Shown: piece after piece, positions 10,179 through 20,613 of the stretch | How positions within the stretch are numbered: position 1 is the first letter of the stretch | How the letters are laid out: each line of letters begins with the position of its first letter | From: Herbihabitans rhizosphaerae | Lineage (GTDB): Bacteria; Actinomycetota; Actinomycetes; Mycobacteriales; Pseudonocardiaceae | Assembly: GCF_004216555.1 (NCBI RefSeq) | Contig: NZ_SGWQ01000001.1 | Span: 803,126 to 867,125 of the forward strand | Direction of reading: 5' to 3' | Length of the DNA: 64,000 nucleotides | The notes under the pieces: generated by a model | Told to the model about the DNA's origin: nothing | Seen by the model: only the letters and a program-made list of their open reading frames with translations | Databases searched by the model: none | Position numbers and translations under genes: made by a program

Positions 10179-10255
10179 TGGTTCCTCCCCAGTTGAGAAC
10201 TGATTCGTCATCACGATCACGCCTTGACCCGGCCCGGCCATACCCCTGCCGCCCC

Positions 10256-11611
10256 CTACGCGTCCGGGATCCAGCTCCCGTGGAACCCGAGCGGCACCCG
10301 CGCCGGCAGGTGCACGGTCGCCAGCGGCTCCGCGGTGAAGTCCTGTGCGGACAGGATCACCAGATCCGACGCGCCGCGCTCCGGGTCGTGCACGTAGGAC
10401 AGCACGTACCCGTCGTCCTCGGCCGCGCCCGGTCCGGCCGGCACGAACACCGGCTCGCTGGTCGCCGCGTCCCGCGCGAACCGGTGCACCTCGGTGTCCC
10501 GGCGATCGAGGTCCTGCTTGATCAGCGCGTTGGTGAACACGTGGTCCGGCGGCGCGTCATCGGCGACCGCGCGATAGGTGTGGAACATCTCCGCGGACTG
10601 CGCCGAGTACCCGTACCGGTGCCGCCTCGTCACCAGCGACTCGTTGAGGCGCGGGAACTCCTGCGGCCGGTCGTCCACGTACTCGGTGCGCACCTGGCCG
10701 TGCTCCAGGTCGATCCGCCAGCGCCGCAGCGACGGCGGGCCGGACGCGGCCGGGCCACCGTCGCCGAACCCGGCGGCGTGGAACGGCGCGGGGAACGTGG
10801 TCACGTCCACGACCACCGACGAGCCGTCGTCGTAGGCGTTGAGCGTGTGCGAGTAGAAGATCGGGTCCAGCTCGAACCAGCGGATCTCGCCGCCCTGTCG
10901 CGGCAGCACGCCGATCCGCGCCGGGCGCTCTTCGTTCCACACGAACGGCACCGGCGGCGGTGCGGTCGGGTCGAACGTCACCGGCGAGTCGAAGACGACC
11001 ACGTGCTTCTCGGTGAGCGCGAAGTCGTGCAGGAACGGGCTGCCGGTGATGGGCAGCTCGGTCGAGCGGGCGACCCGGCCGGAGCCGTCGATCACCACGT
11101 GCCGGACGTAGGCCATCGGCAGGTAGGTGATCGCGTGCAGCTCGTCGGCGAACGGGTCGTACTTGGTGTGCGCGGTGAACGCGCCGTCCAGGGTGCCGCC
11201 GAAGTCGTACGCGCCGACCGTGTTCAGCTCACCGTCCAGTTCGTACGGCGGCGGCCCCGCCTCCTGCAACGCGAGGATCCGGCCGCCGTGCCCGATCACG
11301 TGGATGTTGCACGCGAAGTGCCCGGCGGCCGGCCGCACCCAGCGGTTGCGGTACCACTCGGCGCGGCCGTCGCGCAGCCGCACGCCGTGCACCATTCCGT
11401 CGCCGAGCATCCAGTGGTACGCGATCGGGTCCTCCAGTCCCAGCGCGTTGGGACCGTTGCGCAGATAGCGCCCATTGAGCGCCTCCGGCACGCGCCCGGT
11501 GACCGGCAGGTCGAACGCCGTGATCTCCTCGCGAACCGGCTCGAACCCGCCGACCATGAACGGCAACCGTCCACTGTGGACAGATGTGCTCCCGTTGTCC
11601 GTCAATACCAT
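10256..11611 (-). CDS. Carotenoid oxygenase family protein
   Basis: The 451-residue protein has the N-terminal signature GRYLRNGPNA (48-57) and HWMLGDGMVHGV (66-77) of carotenoid cleavage oxygenases and retinal pigment RPE65-type proteins. These are non-haem Fe(II) enzymes with a seven-bladed propeller that split a double bond of carotenoids, apocarotenoids or stilbenes with O2. The four iron histidines fit at His148, His195, His255 and His444 (GFHGSW). No carotenoid synthesis genes are near, so the substrate may be an apocarotenoid or a lignin-like stilbene. An operator-like palindrome at 11624-11648 precedes the start by 13 bp. Confidence 0.9.
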   Translation of the reverse strand: MVLTDNGSTSVHSGRLPFMVGGFEPVREEITAFDLPVTGRVPEALNGRYLRNGPNALGLEDPIAYHWMLGDGMVHGVRLRDGRAEWYRNRWVRPAAGHFACNIHVIGHGGRILALQEAGPPPYELDGELNTVGAYDFGGTLDGAFTAHTKYDPFADELHAITYLPMAYVRHVVIDGSGRVARSTELPITGSPFLHDFALTEKHVVVFDSPVTFDPTAPPPVPFVWNEERPARIGVLPRQGGEIRWFELDPIFYSHTLNAYDDGSSVVVDVTTFPAPFHAAGFGDGGPAASGPPSLRRWRIDLEHGQVRTEYVDDRPQEFPRLNESLVTRRHRYGYSAQSAEMFHTYRAVADDAPPDHVFTNALIKQDLDRRDTEVHRFARDAATSEPVFVPAGPGAAEDDGYVLSYVHDPERGASDLVILSAQDFTAEPLATVHLPARVPLGFHGSWIPDA

Positions 11612-11623
11612 TGCCCCTCCAGA

Positions 11624-11648
11624 CTCGTAACGTTGTTACGGTTACGAG
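11624..11648. promoter_or_regulatory. Nested palindromic operator upstream of the carotenoid oxygenase
   Basis: CTCGTAAC (11624-11631) pairs with GTTACGAG (11641-11648). A second inverted repeat, CGTAAC-GTT-GTTACG, lies inside (11626-11640). The three CGTAAC-type half-sites are typical of TetR-family targets. It lies 13 bp upstream of the oxygenase start. The regulator is not adjacent. Confidence 0.6.
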
Positions 11649-11716
11649 CGTGCCTGGTGGGGGCAGCCGTGTCGGTGGCGCTGGCACCCGTCTCGGGGTG
11701 GTGTCGCGCCTACCGG

Positions 11717-13000
11717 TCAGCGGTAGCGGATCACGTGCACGGCGATGATGCCCTGCGTCTCCAGGTTCGCCTGCGCGTTGCGCGTGCTGTCCACGACCGC
11801 CGCGCCCTGGTTGGTCCTGGTCGCGTTGAACAGCATGCCGACGGTCTCCCGGCCGGCCCGATCGGCGCGGCGCACCCACACGACCGCCCGCGCACCCTCC
11901 GGGAAGGAGTTCAGCTCGCCGAACACGCTCTGCCAGTGCGGGTGCTGGTTGGCCGAGATCACCTCGCCCAGGTTCGGCATCGCGTCCCGGAACCAGGCGG
12001 CCGGTCCGGGCACGGGCGGCTTGCCGGTGTCACCGCCGGAATCCCAGCGGCCGAGCCAGTTCCACGGGTCGGAGTTGTCCAGCGAGAACGGCTCGTCGGT
12101 GTCCTTGGGCACGACCACCGCGGCGTCCAGCATCTGCGCGCGCCAGTCACCGCAGCGCTGGAACATGCGGGTGGTCGCCGCGAACAGCCACCCGCGCCGG
12201 GTCTCGTCCTGCGGCGACGGCCGGTCCAGCACGACCTCGTCGCCGTAGTGCAGCGCGAGCCAGCCCTCGGCCTTGGCCACGGCCGAGGTGAGGTCAGGCG
12301 CCGCCGACGTCCACGCGGGCCTGGACTGCGGCGGAGTCGAGGTGAACCGCGCCGCGGTCAGCCCGCGCACGTGCTCCTGCTCCAGCTTCGCCATGCCGCC
12401 GATCTGCGCGTCCAGATAGGCGACCGCGCCGGCCTGCTCGTCGTAGTAGGCGTAGATCAGGTGACCGGTGGCCTCCACGCCGCCGACCTCGCGGCGCACC
12501 CAGACGATCCCGCGCCCGCCCGGCTGGCGCACGAACCGCGTCACGTCGTCCCAGGTCTGGCATGCCTGCGTCTCGGCGGTGGGAAAGTGCCGCGCGACGA
12601 ACTGGTCCCACCAGTCCGCCGTCTCCTCCCCCGGCGTCCACCGCCAGGCCTGCATCGGGCTGCCGTTCATCGCCGCGTCGGTGGCGACCATGCACGCGCG
12701 GGCGTTGGTCCGCCACATCGAGCGGGTGACCAACTCGCTGCCCTGCCGGGGATCGGCGTAGGAGAAGTCGCCCCACGGATCGGAATTCGCCGGCTGGAAC
12801 GGCATGCGGTGGTTCTTCGGCACCACCACCGACGCGTTCAGCATCGGGGCGTCCGAACCGTGCAGGCGGCACGCGAACAACCACGCGTGCTCGGCCTCGG
12901 CGACCGGCTCGTCGCGCGCCAGTTCGACGCGCGCGCCGTAGGTGGCCGACAGCCAACTCCGCGCGCGCCGCACGGCTTCCCGTGAATCCGGGTGAGTCAT
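11717..13000 (-). CDS. Protein of unknown function with two tandem copies of one module
   Basis: The 427-residue protein contains the same roughly 190-residue unit twice (about 10-217 and 238-427). Each copy has WLS/AxxYG, AWLFACR or GWLFAAT, a VVVPK strand, an NSDPW motif (72-76 and 309-313), GIVWVRR or AVVWVRR, and a strand pair ending in AVAYLDA or GAAVVDS. The second half of each unit resembles the papain-like fold of toxin glutamine deamidases (GHLIYAYYDEQAGAVAYLD). The first half resembles YrhB/Imm35-type small immunity proteins. The catalytic Cys-His-Asp set of a deamidase is not clear. Both family links are weak inference. No signal peptide. It lies upstream of the oxygenase on the same strand, 105 bp away. 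Confidence 0.55.
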   Translation of the reverse strand: MTHPDSREAVRRARSWLSATYGARVELARDEPVAEAEHAWLFACRLHGSDAPMLNASVVVPKNHRMPFQPANSDPWGDFSYADPRQGSELVTRSMWRTNARACMVATDAAMNGSPMQAWRWTPGEETADWWDQFVARHFPTAETQACQTWDDVTRFVRQPGGRGIVWVRREVGGVEATGHLIYAYYDEQAGAVAYLDAQIGGMAKLEQEHVRGLTAARFTSTPPQSRPAWTSAAPDLTSAVAKAEGWLALHYGDEVVLDRPSPQDETRRGWLFAATTRMFQRCGDWRAQMLDAAVVVPKDTDEPFSLDNSDPWNWLGRWDSGGDTGKPPVPGPAAWFRDAMPNLGEVISANQHPHWQSVFGELNSFPEGARAVVWVRRADRAGRETVGMLFNATRTNQGAAVVDSTRNAQANLETQGIIAVHVIRYR

Positions 13001-13017
13001 GCGGTCACGCTATCGGC

Positions 13018-13365
13018 TCACCCGAGACGGCGGATCAGGCGTGCGGCGACCGAGGAGACGATCAACCAGAAGATCGCCGCGATGCCGTAGTTGATCAACG
13101 TGCGCAGCTTGAGATCGCTCTCCAGGAACAGGTCCTTGAAACCCATCGCGACGGTGTCGGCCCAGTCGCGCACGAAGGTCGTGATGCCGTTGTTCGGGTT
13201 CGCTCCGCCGACCGTGAGGATCACATGCAGCACCAGGATCACCGCGAAGAACAGGCCGACCCACCGGACGATGCCCGCGAGGATGCCGACGACCTGTGAC
13301 CGGATTGCCGCGTTGTTGCGACGCGGTCTCTCGTCGTGTGTCACTTCCTCCGCGCCCTCAGCCAT
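13018..13365 (-). CDS. Two-helix membrane protein of unknown function, copy B
   Basis: The 115-residue protein has a charged cytosolic N-terminus and two hydrophobic helices (about 30-50 and 90-110). Between them is GGANPNNGITTFVRDWAD, and then the loop LKLRTLINYGIAAIFWLIV. The same pattern, GANPVNSFFSFVKSLAE and AVLVNYGLAGLFWLLV, is in the neighbouring gene at 13381, so these are tandem paralogs 15 bp apart. YggT-like or holin-like roles are possible, but no family was recognised. The order and shared strand suggest one transcript. Confidence 0.65.
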   Translation of the reverse strand: MAEGAEEVTHDERPRRNNAAIRSQVVGILAGIVRWVGLFFAVILVLHVILTVGGANPNNGITTFVRDWADTVAMGFKDLFLESDLKLRTLINYGIAAIFWLIVSSVAARLIRRLG

Positions 13366-13380
13366 GCGAGGAGTTTTGCA

Positions 13381-13638
13381 CTAAAACACGATCCTGGCGA
13401 CCACGCCGGCCACCAGAAGCCAGAACAGCCCGGCAAGGCCGTAGTTGACCAGGACGGCGACGTCGTAGTTGTCGATGGGGATCAGGCCGGGGAAGAACAG
13501 GGCGAGCGGTTCGGCCAGCGACTTGACGAACGAGAAGAACGAGTTCACCGGGTTCGCGCCGAACAGGATCAACAGGATGTAGAGCGCCTCGATCAGCGCG
13601 AACAGACCGCCGATCGCCAACACCACGCGGCCGGCCAT
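13381..13638 (-). CDS. Two-helix membrane protein of unknown function, copy A (paralog of 13018-13365)
   Basis: The product is 85 residues if translation starts at ATG 13638 (MAGRVVLAIGG); an in-frame ATG at 13692 would add 18 residues and has CTGGGGAA nearby. It has two helices with the shared GANPxN-x5-FV and VNYGxAxxFWLxV motifs. It lies upstream of its paralog on the same strand. The duplication and the conserved loop between helices argue for a paired or hetero-oligomeric membrane function. No known family was recognised. Confidence 0.6.
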   Translation of the reverse strand: MAGRVVLAIGGLFALIEALYILLILFGANPVNSFFSFVKSLAEPLALFFPGLIPIDNYDVAVLVNYGLAGLFWLLVAGVVARIVF

Positions 13639-13728
13639 GGCGCGGCCGCCCGCCGTTCTGTCACGGGATAAGTGCCATCTCCGAGTATTCATGCCGCATG
13701 GGTTCCCCAGGTCGACGGCCGGAAACGC

Positions 13729-13812
13729 GCGAGTCCCGCGCTCGGACACGGTGAGTCCCGCGTTCGCGCAGCGTGAGCGCGGGACTCACCGGTGCACAGC
13801 GCGGGACTCGCG
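13729..13812. repeat. Intergenic GAGTCCCGCG repeat cluster, site 2 (inverted)
   Basis: The site holds two forward units (GCGAGTCCCGCGCTCGGACACG and GTGAGTCCCGCGTTCG) and then two reversed units (GAGCGCGGGACTCACC and GTGCACAGCGCGGGACTCGCG). The outermost GCGAGTCCCGCGC and GCGCGGGACTCGC are perfect inverted repeats about 84 bp end to end. It lies between the divergent membrane-protein gene and the leuA leader. Confidence 0.88.
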
Positions 13813-13866
13813 ACGGCTTCGTCCCGCGATGTGGACGCTGATTTCCGCTAGCGGGGACGGGCTGGT

Positions 13867-15789
<1,923 letters not shown>

Positions 15790-15808
15790 GACGTCCACAG
15801 TGGACAGA

Positions 15809-15851
15809 ACGAGGTGCCCTCGCTCCCCCTTCCGTAGCGAGGGCACCTCGT
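15809..15851. terminator. Perfect 16-bp stem hairpin after leuA
   Basis: ACGAGGTGCCCTCGCT (15809-15824) pairs exactly with 15836-15851 across an 11-nt loop. It is placed between the convergent leuA and WS/DGAT genes, so it can serve both. Confidence 0.88.
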
Positions 15852-15945
15852 CCCGCTCAGCCGTGGTGGTGAGCCCCGCGTTTCGCGGTGTCATAGAGAT
15901 TCGATGCGAGCCGCTCGGATTTTGTTCGGCGGAAGTCGGACGAAG

Positions 15946-17313
15946 TCAGATCGTTCCGGTGGCCTTCTCCAGATCGGCCAGCGCGTCCCCGGAGTAGACC
16001 GCGAGCCGCTGCATGTGCGGCAGGCTGTCGCGGCAGCCGGTGAACCCGACGTCGAACTGATCCACGTAGCTCACCGCGGTGATGTTCAGCGCCTGCCCGT
16101 GGAACAGCAGCGACACCGGGTACACGTGCTCCAGCCGCGCGCCGTTGAGGTACACCGGCTGCTGCGGCCCGGGAACGTTGGAGATCACCAGGTTCGCGGT
16201 CGGCCGGCCGTATCCGCCGAGGCCCGCGACGTGCTGCGCCAGCGACGGCCCCATGAGCGCGGCGGTGTAGCCGTCCATGGCCGACTTGGGCAGCCGCGCC
16301 AGCCGCTGCTTGGCCAGCACCGTGGAGTCGTGCACCATCCGCAGCCGGTCGGCCGGGTCGGTGAGGTCGGTGCCCAGCCGGGTGAAGATGAAGCTGATCG
16401 CCGTGCCCACCGCGCCGTCGCCGGCCGGCCGCACCGACACCGGCACCAGCCCGGTCAGCGACGGGCGGGGCAGTTGGCCCACCTCGTTGAGGTATCGCCG
16501 CAGCGCGCCGGAGCACACCGCGAGGAACACGTCGTTCACCGTCGTCCCGGAGGCCGCCGCGACCGCGCGCATCCGCTCGAGGTGCAACGACTGGGTGGCG
16601 AACCGGCGCGGCCGCCTGATCCGCCCGTTGAAGATCGCCTTCGGCGCGCGGAACAGTGCCGCGGCTGGACCGTCCGGACCGCGCACGGTGTCCCGCGCGG
16701 ACTGCCCGAGCGCCCGGCTCGCCAGTCGCAGGCTGTCCTTTGTGGACGGTCGAAGGTCCTTCACGGCGACCGGCAACGTGCTCGGCCGGGGCCCGCGCAC
16801 GCCCACCTCCCACGGCGGCGCCATGTGCCGCGCGTCCGGGTCCGTGGACAGAACCCGTTGCAGCAGACGGATTCCGCCGACGCCGTCGATCTGCGAGTGG
16901 TGCACCTTGAAGTAGAGCGCGAACCGGTTGTCCGCGAGCCCCTCGATCAGGTGCGCCTCCCACAGCGGGTAGTTCCGGTCCAGCCCGCGCGCGTGCAGCC
17001 GCGAGATCAGCACACCCAACTCGCGCTCACCGCCCGGCGCCGGCAGCGCGGAGTGCCGCAGGTGGTAGTCGACGTCGACGTCCTCGTCGGCCAGCTCCGT
17101 CCAGGCCTTCACCACCCGGCCGAGCTGCTTGTACTTGAACGGCGGAGCGAACGTCCTGCGCTCCTTCCATTCGGCCACGAGATCGCGCAGGAACGTCGGC
17201 GGCGCGTCCGGCGGCTGGGAGAAGATCGCCAGCACGGCCACGTGCGTCGGCGTGTCCTTGCCCTCGGCCAGCAACCACGCCGCGTCGTTGATCTTGAGTC
17301 GTCTCGCCATCAA
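15946..17313 (-). CDS. Wax ester synthase/diacylglycerol acyltransferase (WS/DGAT)
   Basis: The enzyme transfers an acyl group from acyl-CoA to diacylglycerol or a fatty alcohol, making storage triacylglycerol or wax esters at the membrane. The 455-residue protein starts MMARRLKINDAAWLLAEG and has the catalytic HHxxxD motif at 138-143 (HHSQID), the second signature NDVFLAVCSGALRRYL, and the C-terminal NVPGP motif. All are as in mycobacterial Tgs and Acinetobacter AtfA. It converges with leuA at a shared hairpin and is divergent from nothing close by. Expression signals are not evident. Which lipid it makes cannot be told. Confidence 0.93.
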   Translation of the reverse strand: MMARRLKINDAAWLLAEGKDTPTHVAVLAIFSQPPDAPPTFLRDLVAEWKERRTFAPPFKYKQLGRVVKAWTELADEDVDVDYHLRHSALPAPGGERELGVLISRLHARGLDRNYPLWEAHLIEGLADNRFALYFKVHHSQIDGVGGIRLLQRVLSTDPDARHMAPPWEVGVRGPRPSTLPVAVKDLRPSTKDSLRLASRALGQSARDTVRGPDGPAAALFRAPKAIFNGRIRRPRRFATQSLHLERMRAVAAASGTTVNDVFLAVCSGALRRYLNEVGQLPRPSLTGLVPVSVRPAGDGAVGTAISFIFTRLGTDLTDPADRLRMVHDSTVLAKQRLARLPKSAMDGYTAALMGPSLAQHVAGLGGYGRPTANLVISNVPGPQQPVYLNGARLEHVYPVSLLFHGQALNITAVSYVDQFDVGFTGCRDSLPHMQRLAVYSGDALADLEKATGTI

Positions 17314-17449
17314 CCGTTTCTAACGACCGCGAGCGATTCTGCCTACCGGCGATTTCGCCACAGCCGGATTTCTTGTCACATCGGAACAGCCGAATTCGGG
17401 TGAAAGGCAACTGAAAGGGCGCCGTCCTACGGTCGTTGTGTCACAGACC

Positions 17450-17499
17450 ACCGGGCGCGCCCGCCCCCACCCCACGCCGCTATGTCGGGCGCGCCCGGT
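17450..17499 (-). terminator. 14-bp GC-rich hairpin after the AfsR-type gene
   Basis: ACCGGGCGCGCCCG (17450-17463) pairs with 17486-17499. It lies 7 bp beyond the stop codon of the minus-strand regulator gene. The rest of 17314-17449 holds no gene and presumably the WS/DGAT promoter. Confidence 0.75.
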
Positions 17500-17505
17500 C
17501 CCAAC

Positions 17506-20433
17506 TCAGCCGATGACGTGCCGCTCGAGCGTCGCTCGCAGCTCGCCGGCCCGAGGAGAACCGATCTCGTCGTACAGCAGCAGTGCGGCCGTCCAGTGTT
17601 CGACCGCCGATTCGATATCGCCGCAACTCTCGTAGGTGTCGCCGAGTTCGTGGTGGGTTTCGGCGCGTTGGGACGGATCATCGAACCGGTAGGCCACCTC
17701 CAACGCCTTCTGCCCCCAGTCGACGGCCAGCCACGGCCTGCCGGACTTCACGGCGAGCGCGCTGAGACCGAGCAGTGCCTCCCGCTCAGCCTCGCGGCCA
17801 CCGATGTCGCGCGCGATGGCGAGCGCACGGTGCAGGTGCTTGCCCGCCTCGTCGTACCGCTGCTTGCCGAGGCAGGCCAGGCCGAGCGAATGCAGCGTAT
17901 TCGCCTCCGCCCTACGGAATCCGAGCGCTCTGGCGATCTCCAGCGCCCGCTCCAGATATCCGATCGCCTCGTCGTAGCGCCCCTGATCGACGCACCAATA
18001 GCCGAGGTTGCCCAGCGCGGTGGCCTCCCCGTGCGTGTCACCGCAGGCGCGGGCGAGGTCGAGCCCCCTGAGACCGGCTTCGTAGGCGTCGGCCTGCCGG
18101 CCGAGCAACCAGTTGGCCCACACCAGATTGGACCAGCTCACGCCCATCACATGCGCCCCACCGGCATCCCCATCGATGTCCTCGCCGAGGGCGATCGCCT
18201 GCCGGTAGAGATCAGCCGCCGACTGTGGATCGCCCATCTGCTGGTGTACCAGACCGAGCATCGCCAACGCTTGCGCCTCGCCTGCCCGGTCCCCGGTGGC
18301 GCGAGCCACCGCCGCGGCCTGTTCGCTGTGGCGCATGGACTCGCGCAGCCGGCCGACGAGCCAGTACAGCTCGGAATGGCTGATCAACACTTGCAGCTCG
18401 CCGCTCACGTCGCCGGCCGACCGTGCGTGCTCGAGAGCGCGCGGATACAGCGCCCAGGCGTCGTCGAGCCGGTTGGTCCGGCTCAGGTGCCGCCACACGA
18501 TGCGCGACACCAGGACCACCTGCTCGTCGGTGGCGATCGCGAGCAGGTTCGCCCGCTCCGCCTCGAGCCAGGCGATCGCGTCGCCGAAGTCCGCCGGCTC
18601 GACCGGCGGCGCGCCGTGCGGGCGCGGCACCACCGGGCGGCGGTACCGCTCGGCGGGGTAGGCGACGTTCATCGCCGCGCCGGCGCCGTGCAGGTAGTAG
18701 CCGGTCAGGCGGGTCAGCACGGCGTCCCGGTCCGGCTCCCCGGACGCGAGCCGGATCGCGTAGGCGCGCACCAGGTCGTGCAGCTGATAGCGGCCGGGCA
18801 TCGGCTCGCGAAGCAGGTTGGCGTCGACCAGCCGCTGCAACCGGTCCTCGGCCTGTTCGACCGGCAGGTCGGCGAGCGCCGCGGCGGCACGCGCGTCGAA
18901 GTCCGCCCCCGGGTGCAGCCCGAGCAGCCGGAACTGCCGCCGCAGGTCCTCGTCGAGGGCCTGGTAGGACGGCTCCAGCACACCGATCACGTCGCCGCCT
19001 TCGGTGCGCAGCTCGCCGAGCCGCCGATGCTCGTCACGCAGCCGTGCGGCGAAGTACCTGACCGTCCACTGTGGACGGTGGCGCAGCCGGGACGCGGCGA
19101 TCCGCACCGCCAGCGGGAGCCGCCCACACGACTCGACCACCTCGGCGGACGCCTCCGGCTCGGCTGCCGGCCGATCGTCACCGACGACCCTGGTGAACAG
19201 GTCCAGGGCCTCCGAGCTCGGCATCACGTCCAGCGACACGGCGTGCGCGCCTTCCAGGTCGACCAGCCTGCGCCTGCTCGTCACCAGCACCAGGCACCCG
19301 TCCGCCCCCGGCAGCAGCGGCCGCACCTGCTCGCTGTCCCTGGCGTTGTCCAGCACGATCAGCGACCTGCGGCCGGCCATCGTGGTGCGCCACAGCGCCG
19401 CGCGCTCGTCGAGCCCCTCCGGCACCTGGGCGCCGGGAATGCCGACCGCGCGCAGCAGACGGTCGAGCGCGACGTTCGGGCCGAGCGGTCGCTGCCCCGG
19501 CGTGTGCGCGTACAGGTCGATCCACAGCTGACTGTCCGGGAACTCCGGTGCGAGCTGCCTGGCCACCCGCACCGCGAGGGTGGTCTTCCCGATACCGGCC
19601 ATGCCGTCGATGGCACTGATCACCACGGCCCGTCCGACGGCCGCCCGGCCGGCGTCCAACAGCCGGCGCACCTCGTCGGCGCGGCCGGTGAAGTGGCCGA
19701 TGTCCCTCGGCAGCTCACGGCGGCGCGGCACGCTGACCGGCTCGTCGGCGGCGAGCAGTTCGGCGTGCAGCAGCCGCAGCGCCTCCCCCGGCTCCACCCC
19801 GAGTTCGTCGGCGAGCCGTTCGCGGCACTCGGCGTACGCGGCCAGCGCCTCCGCGCCCCGGCCGGTCGCCGCGAGCGCGCGGATCAGCCGCTCCCACAAC
19901 GGTTCCCGCAGCGGATAGCGCGCCACGAGATCGGCCAGCTCGGCGGCCAGCCCGTCGTGCCGGCCGGCCGCCAGGTCCAGATCCGCCCGGCGCTGCACGG
20001 CCAGCAGGTACCGCTCGACGAGTCCGGGCGCGTCGACTCCGACCGGCTCGCCGCGCCACAGCGCCACCGCGTCGGCGAGCACGTCCCGCTCACCGTCACC
20101 GGCTCGCTCGGCCACCTCGATCAGGCGCAGAAACCGTGCCACGTCAACGGATTCCGGGTGCACGTCGAGCCGGTAGCCATTCGCGGCGGTGCCGATCGAG
20201 TCCTCGCCGAGTGCCGAACGCAGCCGGGCGACCAGCGTGTGCAGACTGGCCCGGACACTGTTCGGCGGGTCCTCGCCCCACACGTTCTCCGCGAGCGCCT
20301 CCACCGACACCGAACGACCGGGCGCCATCGCCAAGGTGACCAGGAGCGCCCGCTGACGCGGACTGGTCACCCGGACGGGTTCACCAGACCGCAGTACCTC
20401 GAGTGCCCCGAGGACCCGCACCTTCAACCCCAC
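17506..20433 (-). CDS. AfsR/SARP-type transcriptional activator with NB-ARC and TPR domains
   Basis: The start is taken as GTG 20433, giving VGLKVRVLGALEVL, the normal SARP N-terminus; an ATG 60 bp upstream would add residues unlike the family. The 975-residue protein has an OmpR-like winged helix (about 1-90), a bacterial transcriptional activation domain (about 97-230), an NB-ARC ATPase with P-loop GMAGIGKTT (277-285), and a TPR array (about 640-960). This is the AfsR/DnrI-like architecture that activates secondary metabolism in response to a signal. No biosynthetic gene cluster lies next to it, so its targets are elsewhere. A GTCCACTGTGGAC palindrome is inside (19064-19076), here read as PQWT. 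Confidence 0.93.
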   Translation of the reverse strand: MGLKVRVLGALEVLRSGEPVRVTSPRQRALLVTLAMAPGRSVSVEALAENVWGEDPPNSVRASLHTLVARLRSALGEDSIGTAANGYRLDVHPESVDVARFLRLIEVAERAGDGERDVLADAVALWRGEPVGVDAPGLVERYLLAVQRRADLDLAAGRHDGLAAELADLVARYPLREPLWERLIRALAATGRGAEALAAYAECRERLADELGVEPGEALRLLHAELLAADEPVSVPRRRELPRDIGHFTGRADEVRRLLDAGRAAVGRAVVISAIDGMAGIGKTTLAVRVARQLAPEFPDSQLWIDLYAHTPGQRPLGPNVALDRLLRAVGIPGAQVPEGLDERAALWRTTMAGRRSLIVLDNARDSEQVRPLLPGADGCLVLVTSRRRLVDLEGAHAVSLDVMPSSEALDLFTRVVGDDRPAAEPEASAEVVESCGRLPLAVRIAASRLRHRPQWTVRYFAARLRDEHRRLGELRTEGGDVIGVLEPSYQALDEDLRRQFRLLGLHPGADFDARAAAALADLPVEQAEDRLQRLVDANLLREPMPGRYQLHDLVRAYAIRLASGEPDRDAVLTRLTGYYLHGAGAAMNVAYPAERYRRPVVPRPHGAPPVEPADFGDAIAWLEAERANLLAIATDEQVVLVSRIVWRHLSRTNRLDDAWALYPRALEHARSAGDVSGELQVLISHSELYWLVGRLRESMRHSEQAAAVARATGDRAGEAQALAMLGLVHQQMGDPQSAADLYRQAIALGEDIDGDAGGAHVMGVSWSNLVWANWLLGRQADAYEAGLRGLDLARACGDTHGEATALGNLGYWCVDQGRYDEAIGYLERALEIARALGFRRAEANTLHSLGLACLGKQRYDEAGKHLHRALAIARDIGGREAEREALLGLSALAVKSGRPWLAVDWGQKALEVAYRFDDPSQRAETHHELGDTYESCGDIESAVEHWTAALLLYDEIGSPRAGELRATLERHVIG

Positions 20434-20493
20434 GACCGGGGACGGTAGACCGATCGACGCACCCGTGTGCGGCGAACCGGACGAAAACCACAC

Positions 20494-20613
20494 TTACTCG
20501 ACCCGCTCGAGACTGTTCACACACCACCGGGGGCCGACCTTGTCGGCCTCCCAGATCATCGTGTTGCGCCCCTTGCCCGGCGACTCGGTGATGATCGTGA
20601 CCAGCGCGGCTAC
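20494..20613 (-). pseudogene. Orphan C-terminal protein fragment next to oppF
   Basis: A minus-strand frame ending in TAA at 20494 encodes [39 protein letters not shown]. It has a natural-looking strand-rich composition and third-position GC, but no start: upstream it runs into the end of oppF in another frame. It looks like the C-terminus of a secreted or Mce-associated-type protein whose N-terminal part was lost when the opp operon end was placed here. Family is not certain. Confidence 0.5.

Noticed and set aside
10178..12985. A 935-residue open frame on the plus strand across the carotenoid oxygenase region, and similar long frames at 17482-20448, 47783-50026 and 50470-52440.
   Set aside because: They are antisense to well-supported genes, very rich in Arg, Pro, Gly and Ala, and have no domain pattern. 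High GC content gives long false frames.
17506..20433. A biosynthetic gene cluster around the AfsR-type regulator.
   Set aside because: The neighbours are a lipid acyltransferase and a peptide importer; no polyketide or peptide synthase gene is present.
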